A stretch of 64,000 nucleotides of DNA from Coix lacryma-jobi var. lacryma-jobi (Eukaryota > Streptophyta > Magnoliopsida > Poales > Poaceae), in the NCBI GenBank assembly GCA_009763385.1, contig CM019825.1:119841131-119905130 (forward strand), read 5' to 3'. A program made the position numbers and the translations under genes. How positions within the stretch are numbered: the stretch's first letter is position 1; each line of letters opens with the position of its first letter. Of this stretch, positions 55,896-64,000 are shown in pieces. The notes below the pieces were generated by a model. It was not told the DNA's origin. It did not search any database and worked only from the letters and a program-made list of their open reading frames with translations.

Positions 55896-57144
55896 GTAGC
55901 CAAATTAACAACGGGGAACTTGGAGACTTGGCAAAATTTTGGGTGCATATCATGGGGTGCATCACATTGGACCATGTCATTGCCAAGCATGTTAGTAGGT
56001 ATCTTGGACCCAAGTTCCCCCTCCCATGATAGGTAACTAGATCTAATTTCTTGCAATTATTTTCAATGGTATAATTTCTTGCAATTATTTTTAGCATCTA
56101 GTTCCTTCATTTCCTAGATTTGCATTGGTATATTCATATCTTTTGACATGCAAATTAGGCTTATCATATGGTAGTTTTGCTCGGTATCTCTCACATTCTT
56201 TGAGCAATTCTACATGGTTTTAATTGGTTAGATGCACGACACATAGCTTCTTTTACTTTGTATTTATCTTATATGTGCCAAAGTCCAAATTATAGATAAA
56301 CTGCCCCGATTACCATTTTTTCAATATGTATCACACTTCTTGTGGTGTCAATTTGGATAATGGTAGTTTTGACATTACAAGTCAATGTGCATGTCTCCCA
56401 CAAGTACTTCAACTTGTATGCACACTTTTAGGGGGAGTTTATTCTACAATTTGGAAGCTTTGAGACTAACACTACTTTCAAGATTATCATGTGTGTAGTA
56501 GTCTCATTGCAAGGAAAATGGAGTTCTCGGAGATATGCATCATGTGTGGTAATAATCCAATTGGCATCTACGTGTGGTATTCCTAAACCGATATCATTAT
56601 GTTGATTTCAATTTGGTACTCTTATATGCTTTCTCCACGCATTATATATAGATTAAACTCCTTTGTGCTTTAATTTGGCGGTTATGCATATGCTTTTGCC
56701 TTACCTCATATGTATGCATATACCTAGGGGGAGTTTTAGCTTATATAATGTTTCCTCTCTTGAGCTTTAATGTCTTCCTTTTCGGTGTTTGATTCCAAAG
56801 GGGGAGAAATGAGTAGGGACCAAAATCAAGCCCAAACTAAAACAAACAAAATAACCAAAATCTATTTTTCAAAAATTCTATGGTTATTTTCATGGGAATG
56901 GTTCAAAAAGGGAGGAAGTGATTTATGGAGTTAGGGGGAATCTTAATCCATAAAGTCACAAAAAGGGACTCTATGGCAAGGGCAAGATATGCTAGAAGAA
57001 ATGTATTTCAATTTGGTATCTTAATAAACATCATATGATCTTGCCTTTGCATTGCATCCTAGCAAGTAGATTGCATTTTAAACTTTGTATCTTTTATTTG
57101 CTTGTTTTGGTCGTGTTGTCATCAATCACCAAAAAGGGGGAGAT
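55896..57144 (+). other. El-7 non-coding region between gag and 3' LTR
   Basis: About 1.25 kb with no pol motif and no supportable ORF. It is AT-rich and contains several GGGGGAG runs (56430, 56725, 56800) resembling extra purine tracts, then the final tract at 57131-57144. It looks like 3' untranslated sequence left after loss of pol. Confidence 0.75.
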
Positions 57145-58719
57145 TGTAAGGAAAATGGACCTCGGACCATTTAACCTCGGATTTTGGTGTTTGATGAACA
57201 ACATAACCAAATTGGACTAATGCGTTTGCAAGTGTTTGTTTTGTAGTCCAATAGGGTGCAAATGTGACTTGGACTAAGGCGACGTGGTGATCCAATGATC
57301 AACACCTCAAGCAAGACATTTGAAGCTCAATAGAAGACTCTCAAGATCAAGCAAAGTCCAAGGCACAAGAATGGAACCAAGACGGCGCAAGAAATCGTGA
57401 AGAAACGAAGCAAGGAAGTGCATCGGACGCTGCATCGGACGCTGCCCACGTAGGCGTCGGACGCTCCGTTGGCAAACCCTAGCTCGTGTCAGCGCCAGCA
57501 GGAGCATCGGACGCTGAACACCGAGGCATCGGACGCGACTGTGACACTGTGCAAACCTGCACAGCGAGCATCGGACGCTCCGGTGCTAGCATCGGACGCT
57601 CCGGTGCTAACATCGGACGCTACAGGACCCTGCATCCGATGACCATGCAGAGAGGTTCCAGAGAGGCTCTGTGAGCATCGAACGCGTCCGTTGATCAACC
57701 ATCGGACGCTGACTAGCCGTTGCGACACAGTGCCATGCTGGCATCTAGCCGTTAAAGGAGCATCGGACGCGTCCGATGGTCACGACTCCAGCGTCCGATG
57801 GTCCGCTGTGAAGTCCATGACTTTCTCCAAACGGCTCTATTTGGTTGGGGCTCTATATATACCCCCATGGTCGGCCAAAACAGGATGGTTGGAGCTCAAG
57901 GAAGTATACCAAGTGTATAGACACATATTTAGTTGCTCTAGCCACCAAAGTGCTCAAGTGATATACTAGGTGATTAGTGTATGTGCTTTGCGAAGTGCTT
58001 AAGCTAGTTAGACCACCGCTTTGCGCTTGCTCTAGGTGTTAGGCCTAGTGTTTAGTGAGGTTGAAAACCTCTTGTCTACTGGTGCTTGCGCGCACCGTGG
58101 TTGTACATCGGCGGGGCTTGTAGTCTTGCAAGATCACACCAACCGTGTTTGTGGTGTGGCCGCCTCCGTGTACCGAAGGGAACAAGGCCCGCGGCGTTTC
58201 GGCCGGAAGCTTGATAGTAAAGACGGCGGGGAGCATCCGGGAGAGGCTTTGCCACGAGTGGCTTAACCGGAGACCCACTTGCGCGTGGGGAAGAACCGGA
58301 GCTATCCACGGAGTTACCCGACCGGGAGCTTGGCCCTTGCGAGGGATTCCTTGCGAGGGGCTCCAACGAGGACTAGGGGGAAGCTTGCGCGCTTCTCGAT
58401 ACCTCGGTAAAAATACCGGAGTCATCGACGGGAGTTTGTATCTCTACCACACTATTTAGCTTCCGCATTTATATTGCTACCTTGTTCTTGTGCTTTACCT
58501 TTCCTAGTTTGATATGCTAGTTGATAGGTTTGGAAACTAGGTAGCACAACTCCTTTTGCGGTAGAGATAGCAAACACACTTAGCAAAACCTTAGTTGCAC
58601 ATTAGATAGTTTACTTTCTTGCATAGGTTTTGACTAGGTGGAATTTAGAGGCCATAGTTTAGAGTAGAAGTTTTAAGTTGCCTAATTCACCCCCCCTCTT
58701 AGGCGTCACGGTCCTTTCA
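57145..58719 (+). repeat. El-7 3' LTR
   Basis: This 1575-bp LTR is longer than the 5' LTR mainly because of extra CATCGGACGCT-containing units near 57420 and 57590, partly offset by a shorter C-run near the end. Otherwise the two are nearly identical. Confidence 0.95.
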
Positions 58720-59115
58720 CTATGCTATTCATCATTTATGTTACATTGATCATGAAACTTGGGATCTATATCACTTGTTGCTATACTTGTGGAGTTCGAC
58801 ATGGACTCACTCTTGTTTTTCCCTCACACCCTAGTCTCCATCAGAGTTGCGCAGCGGAAGCGTGGTGAAAATACAGATGAGTTCCAGAGTACTGACAGAA
58901 GTGCTAGGTGTATGTTACCCCCCAGTCAACTATCCCTGTGAAGAATGAAGTCTGAAGAGAAGATTAGAATTTGTTCCGCTTAACTTTGATGTAAGTGTTG
59001 TTTTCGATATCTAGAATATTGTTTTTGATATCTTTTCCTTCTGTGGTTGTATGTGTGGACTTCCTGGGCACACATATGGCGTATCTGGTTTTGTTCTTTA
59101 GAACCGGGTGCTACA

Positions 59116-59764
59116 GATTGGTATCAGAGCTTTGTTGACTGTAGGACGTATGCCTAGTTAGTATTTGTCGTCTTCTGCAACTTATTTTGTTATAAAATAT
59201 TTTCTACCACCTTGTCCATTGAATTGACTGTTTCTCAATCTTTGTCCAATTGTCTCCTCTCCTTGATAGCTACCTTTGAGCTATTGCATTCTAATCTCCT
59301 TGAATTTTTATTTTATTTGCTTTACTAAAAGTTTCAAATCATCTTGTTTAAAATTTCGATGGCCTTTCATCATCTATATCCACACTTAGGATGCCTGCCA
59401 TTGCTACAAGAAGCATGTGTAGTCTCGATGTTGTGATGTGTGCTTGTCTTGTTTCGTGTGTTGCATGTCTGCCGTCTCCATCTTCGTGTTCCGAAGAAGG
59501 CTTTGAAGATCAAGTTTTGAAGTTGAGCAAACATTTTGTTAAGTGGGGTAGCGCCTACTATCAGCAACAACAAGCCCTGAGTTTTGAGGCAAGAAGAACT
59601 GAAGATCAACCTTTATCTATCTAGCCTTCTTTTGGCCATCCTCGATCCATGTCTTATCTCATCAATCTCAAATCAAGGAATACATAAAGGCTGAAAGATC
59701 CGCTTTATCTTTTTCCCTAGTCTCTCCGAATCTCGGGACGAGATTTATGTTAAGTGGGGTAGTT
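59116..59764 (+). other. El-6 internal region
   Basis: The 649 bp contain the primer site (59119-59130), a 77-codon open frame at 59391-59624 (starts MPAIATRSM, Cys-rich then Gln-rich) that I do not recognise and cannot support as a gene, the palindrome-like GAATCTCGGGACGAGATTT at 59728-59746 and the purine tract AAGTGGGGTAGTT directly before the 3' LTR. Confidence 0.8.
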
Positions 59765-62700
59765 TGTCACACCCCAAAATTTCTAATTTTGGGTTGTGGG
59801 TAGAAAACACTAAATAAAATAAATAATTTTAATATTTGAATAAAATTGATCAAGTTTAGCTGGAGCTAACGCCACTTAGTTGTAGTAAATCAAGAATTTT
59901 TAAATTTTGGTAAACTAATTTGATGAGTTATGCTTGATGTGATGGTTGGTTGTTGTTTGACCTTGTGTGGTAAGTTGGTAGAGTTTTCAAACACGTTTTG
60001 TAGGTCGTCAATCTATATCCGGTCTGTTTCTGTCTTTTTCCAAAAAATAAATTTATCGTTCCCAACTCTATCCTCTTGTTGAACTTTTTTTAAGATCCTT
60101 TTCTTTAGTCCTAAATCACTTCTTTAAGTTCATCATCCATCGTAATATTGCTATAAACTTCTTTGGGATTTTTCTGGCTTTTTCCGGAAGAGTTTCCAAT
60201 ATTTCAGCGAGCATAATCTAATTTTTAGATGCTTCAAAATATCTTTTTATGAGGTCTAAATACTTTCTTTGGGTTCATTATATTTCAAAGTGACTCTGAG
60301 AATTTTCCTAAAATTTTCGGAGCGATCAGAGTATTTTTCGTGGCTTAAATAACAATTCTAGACTTTTCTAGAATTATTTTAATCCCGAAATTAATAAAAT
60401 ATCTCGTTTTTTGAAACTTATCCAAACCCTAAATATATATACATGCCGGTGTTCATCTCGTCGCGAGGAGTCCAAAAGTACAGCCCGTTTCACGAGCCGT
60501 CACTTCTATCATCCCAAATCTGAAGCCGAAGTTTCGCATCTCCTAAACTCCGGCGAACTTCCGACGAGCTTTTTCGGTCCAACCGTCGTGTTCCGGAGAA
60601 AACCGTCAACACCACGAGGTAGCTGTCGTCAATCTCTACGCCGTCATATCCTTCTTTATACAAATCCTTTACCGTTTGTTTGTTCCCCTATTATCTTTCT
60701 ATTTTCCGGTGATGTTTCCCACGAACACCATGGTTGAATCTGCTGCTCGGTATACACCTACACCTGCGACGCCACCCGGGCGAGCTCCGCCCCACGGTCA
60801 ATCTGGTACAGCGCCCCAACCATCCAGTCGACCGGCCGACGGGCCCTTCCTCTCCTGTGCGTTCAGCTCCATTGGAGCATGGCCACCGGCCGATCTGTAG
60901 CACGACCGAGCCCGAGCAGGCCTAAATTGGCCCCGCCGTCGGCGGCCACATGGTTGCGTGCCGCTGCAACCCATCGAGCGCCCCAACCAAAGCTCCCTCC
61001 TCCCTTGGCCGCCAGTGATGCAGCCTGCCACGGGCCATGGCTCTCTGGAATTCCACGTTCTGTACGACATGTCCAAAGGTTGAAGATGCTGGTAATTACG
61101 ATTTTGCCACTGTTCATTAATCCTCAGTTTAATCATCTAGTCTCTGTTTTAGTCTGTTTCAATTGCGTTAGTTTTGTGTCGTCGTGATCTACGCAGCAGT
61201 GTTAACGTTTTTCATATCACATGTTTTTTTATCTAAAGTTAAATATTAAATTGATTAATAAGCCCACAACCAATTTATAATTAAAATCAATATAGGTTTT
61301 ATATTTCTATATTTTATACACAAATGTTAATATGATTAATCACTAACATAAATATGTTTTTAATTTATAATTTGCTTGGGCTAAATACTGCCACATAAAT
61401 TACGTTTAGATGCTCTCACATGTTTTATTTTCTTTTACTAAGATAAAGTTTAACTTGATTAAATTCTATGACAATATTTATGAATAAATTATGATTAGTC
61501 TAAACCGACTTTATATTTAAAATATGTTCTGTCTAATCTGAATTAATATCTTGTCATGATCTTATTAAATTAAAATAAAGCAAGCCGACAATTCTTACTC
61601 TTATAATATAAAATCTTCGATAGACGTGTCTCTCAGTTGTTTCGTGCGCGATCCCGCGACCGTAGTATGAGCTCTCTGTTAGTACGTTGTTTTATCTCGG
61701 GTTGTGTTGTTCTTAGTCGTCTTTGTTGTTTGTTTGTATGTATGCCCATGTGTGATGCTTGCTACGAGTAGACGATGATCGGTTGTGCGCGCTGAAGATC
61801 AGAAGGTGACGACCGAAGGCTTATGATGTGAGAATTGGTCAAGAGTATCAGGCAAGTATAGCAATCGAGTTTTCTTTTCGCAATCATGATCATGTTACTT
61901 AATTAATGTATGCATCGAATGATAAAAATGACTTATTAGCAACTTAAGAAATTATTTGTACGAGCACCTCCGGGATTTACAATATAACTGTTGGGGGTTA
62001 TATGGCTCTGGCTTTAGCTCAGTATGAGGACCTTTTCTAGCTTGTTAGAGGTTACCCTTGTGGCGCAAATGGGGATAGCAGACTGGGATCCCTGCGACTG
62101 GTTGAATCACCCAGACTGACTAATGAAACCTAGCGGCCCTAACTTGTTAGATGAACCTTTGAAAAGCTTCATCGTGAACCCTGCCGACTTTCCTTGGAAG
62201 TGAGTTAAGAGGCTGATCACCTCGGGCGAAAGGGCAATTCACGTCTCGCAGGGAAAGTGTACACCTTTGCGCAAAGTTTATTAAACTGATATATCAGCCT
62301 TGCTCAAGGACACGAGCGGCCTCGAAGACTTTTACATTAAGATTATGACTTTTGTTGGTTAACATGTTCATTATTTACCGTTCTATGCTATTCATTATTT
62401 ATGTTTCATTGATCATGAAACTTGGGATCTATATCACTTGTTGCTATACTTGTGGAGTTCGACATGGACTCACTCTTGTTTTTCCCCCACACCCTAGTCT
62501 CCATCAGAGTTGCGCAGCGGAAGCGTGTTGAAAATACAGATGAGTTCCAGACTACTGACAGAAGTGCTAGGCGTATGTTACCCCCAGTCAACTGTCCCTG
62601 TGAAGAATGAAGTCTGAAGAGAAGATTAGTATCTGTTTCGCTTAACTTTGATGTAAGTGTTGTTTTAGATATCTAGAACATTGTTTTTGATATCTTTTCC

Positions 62701-62777
62701 TTCTGTGGTTGTATGTGTGGACTTTCTGGGCACACATATGGCATATCTGGTTTTGTTCTTTAAAACCGGGTGCTACA
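59765..62777 (+). repeat. El-6 3' LTR (uninterrupted)
   Basis: This 3013-bp LTR lacks the MITE and El-7 and so is the reference for both empty sites. Bases 61985-62220 hold a block conserved with the El-1 LTR. It is followed by ATACT. Confidence 0.95.
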
Positions 62778-62782
62778 ATACT

Positions 62783-63247
62783 AAGCAAAAGCCGATAAGA
62801 CAGAACCTTCGGCTCCTATTAATATAACTTTACCTTTCCCTGAGTAACGCAAAGCTCAATCTGGTGATAAGGTTACGAAAGGCTACATCAGAGGCACAAA
62901 GGATGTTAGCAACCGGACGGCCGATAGAAGACCATCGGCTAAAACGTTTTCAGCACACTTCATATTGAAAGAGATGCCTTTGCTGATGGCCTTGAATAAG
63001 ATGGTGCCAATAAGACACATGCAACAGTGACAAGTTCACTTATAGTCAGAACAGCTACAAGATCTGAAGCAGCCAGTCATTTGCAGAAGAATGATTGACG
63101 TTTATGATTGGCTTCAAATACTTTCATCCCGTATTCAGCGAAGACGTCTTGGATGAGAGAAAGGAGGACACCAGTGAATCATCGATTACGCCACTGTGAC
63201 TACGTGTCAGGGGGCCTGAGCTCAACACGCACACATCGTACAGCATC
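62783..63247 (+). mobile_element. El-4, right fragment
   Basis: This fragment continues El-4 after El-6. It has the same AT-rich, GCCGAT-rich character and no ORF. TCAGGGGGCCTGAGC at ~63207 resembles CTCGGGGGGCCTGAACC at ~36046, so this segment and the El-4 segment before El-5 share a motif that may be a purine tract or an internal duplication. It ends at the El-8 LTR. Confidence 0.6.
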
Positions 63248-64000
63248 TGCGGATACATGGGTGTATGCCGAGCCTCTGTGTGATGAGTGATTGTCAACGG
63301 AGATGATGCGCATGTTCTTTGGCTTGTGTTGTGCAGGTGTCGAGCACGGAGACAGTGATCGATGGCGGGTGAAGGTCAAGTTGCGACGTTCCGTGCCGAC
63401 GGACCGGGCGCGATGAAGGATGGGCGTGCCGTGCGGCGGACGTGCCATGCCGATGTATCGGACGGTGAAGGGCGGACGTGGACTTGGACTGATGGACTGG
63501 AGGCCGGAGGATCAGCTGTGGTGGCTGGCAGCCTGCGACAGCGACAAGCGGAGAAGTGCGATCATGTCGGTGGAAGGGGTGCACAGGCGGTGCATCCCCT
63601 CTACGACGCCGGTTTGTTGGTAGAGCCCGGGAAAAACCAACGGTGGACGGTTTCCAGGTTTGAGCCTCAAAACCTGGGTGCTGGGTTTCCAGGTTGAGCC
63701 ACAAAACCTGGGCGTGACGGTTTCCAGGTTGAGCCTCAAAACCTGGGCGTGGGCCGGTTTCCGAGTTTGGGCCTCAAAACTCGGGCGCTGCGGGTTTCCG
63801 AGTTTGGGCCACAAAACTCGGGCTGGAGGCTGGTTTCCCGGTTTGGGCCACAAAACCGGGGGTGCAGAGTGGTGGCGGCACGTGGCGGCGATCTGAAGGT
63901 TGCGTGGAGGCGACGCGGAAGACCGTGCGGGCGTGGCCGTCGGATCTACCTACCACCAGCGGGTGGACCAGATTAGCCTTAGGGTTTACCTGGCCCGCTC
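63248..64000 (+). mobile_element. El-8: 5' end of an LTR related to El-3, cut by window edge
   Basis: The sequence starts TGCGGATACATGGGTGTATGCC and follows the El-3 LTR for its whole visible length with many substitutions and small indels, so it is a diverged subfamily. It carries its own six-hairpin array at 63654-63861 and ends within the LTR at the window edge. The left flank GCATC (63243-63247) would be its target duplication. Confidence 0.88.

Larger units (their letters stand above)
52099..58719 (+). mobile_element. El-7: gag-only Ty1/copia element
   Basis: The LTRs are 1546 bp (52099-53644) and 1575 bp (57145-58719), starting TGTAAGGAAAATGG and ending CCTTTCA, with a perfect CTATG duplication (52094-52098, 58720-58724). 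The El-6 3' LTR provides the empty site at ~62385. The primer site ATTGGTATCGGAGCC (53645) and the purine tract AAAAAGGGGGAGAT (57131-57144) are intact. The interior of 3.5 kb carries a gag-like gene and no pol. It would need pol from a relative. Confidence 0.95.
49121..59115 (+). repeat. El-6 5' LTR (interrupted by a MITE and El-7)
   Basis: LTR sequence occupies 49121-50895, 51247-52098 and 58720-59115. A TA-rich box (AATATATATAC, ~49786) may be the promoter. Short open frames at 50021-50538 are repeated in the other LTR with indels that change frame and are not treated as genes. Confidence 0.93.
49121..62777 (+). mobile_element. El-6: LTR-dominated non-autonomous Tekay-related element
   Basis: The two LTRs are about 3.0 kb each once insertions are removed (about 3015 and 3013 bp), while the internal region is only 649 bp (59116-59764). 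The duplication ATACT is perfect (49116-49120 and 62778-62782). The LTRs start TGTCACACCCC and end GGGTGCTACA. The primer site TGGTATCAGAGC (59119-59130) fits initiator tRNA-Met. The 5' LTR carries a MITE and El-7; the 3' LTR carries neither and so supplies both empty sites. No gag or pol is encoded. End sequences resemble those of El-1, so both probably depend on the same helper. Confidence 0.92.

Noticed and set aside
59391..59624. 77-codon frame in the El-6 interior as a real gene
   Set aside because: Short, no recognisable domain, no second copy in the window to test conservation; kept only as a note.

Overview
The window is an intergenic stretch of a large plant genome, built almost entirely of nested LTR retrotransposons. 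I see no host gene, rRNA, tRNA or CRISPR array. A grass (Poaceae, possibly panicoid) is suggested by the mix of long-LTR SIRE-like copia elements, Tat-lineage gypsy elements with tandem arrays and antisense ORFs, Tekay-like elements and a Tourist-type MITE with GGCCCTGTTTGG ends. The species cannot be fixed from the sequence.

Layout. El-1 (minus strand, Tekay-related, non-autonomous) is the outermost element. Its 3' LTR runs off the left edge (1-1408), its unusual coding region lies at 1632-4642, and its primer-binding site and 5' LTR lie at 30422-~31640. El-2 (plus, Tat-like gypsy, 4893-30395) is inserted just inside El-1. It carries a decayed gag-pol, a hypervariable tandem-repeat zone and a decayed antisense gene. 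El-3 (plus, SIRE-like copia, 15727-27408) is inserted into that antisense gene. Next comes El-4, a long non-coding Tat-like element (~31640-36184, continuing at 49081-49120 and 62783-63247). It is split by El-5 (minus, Tat-like gypsy, 36185-49075), by El-6 (plus, an LTR-dominated non-autonomous element, 49121-62777), and by the start of El-8, a relative of El-3 (63248-64000). El-6 has its own passengers in its 5' LTR: a 351-bp MITE (50896-51246) and El-7, a gag-only copia element (52099-58719). Target-site duplications support most boundaries: TATG(T/C) for El-2, (T/C)GCCG for El-3, TAAAG for El-5, ATACT for El-6, CTATG for El-7 and TTA for the MITE.

The best candidate for an under-described system is in El-5, with a decayed second copy in El-2. 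El-5 has one uninterrupted 1902-codon gag-pol on its sense strand. On the opposite strand it has a gene with its own TATA box, two short phase-0 GT-AG introns and a 1096-residue product. That product begins M-ARLKQTAR, seven of eight residues matching the histone H3 tail (ARTKQTAR). It then has a conserved gypsy-associated domain, a basic PKKRKRK signal, a GRGRGRG block, an acidic stretch and a coiled coil. The two genes converge on tandem arrays whose core is shared between El-2 and El-5 while the spacer differs. Extra antisense ORFs and 3' repeat arrays are known in the Tat lineage; the H3-like N-terminus and the conserved TATA-plus-intron architecture are what I would follow up.

Other notable structures are arrays of hairpins with compensatory stem changes in the El-3/El-8 LTRs, and El-1, whose two small ORFs combine two protease-like domains with altered active sites, a CCHC knuckle and a chromodomain-like tail but no polymerase.
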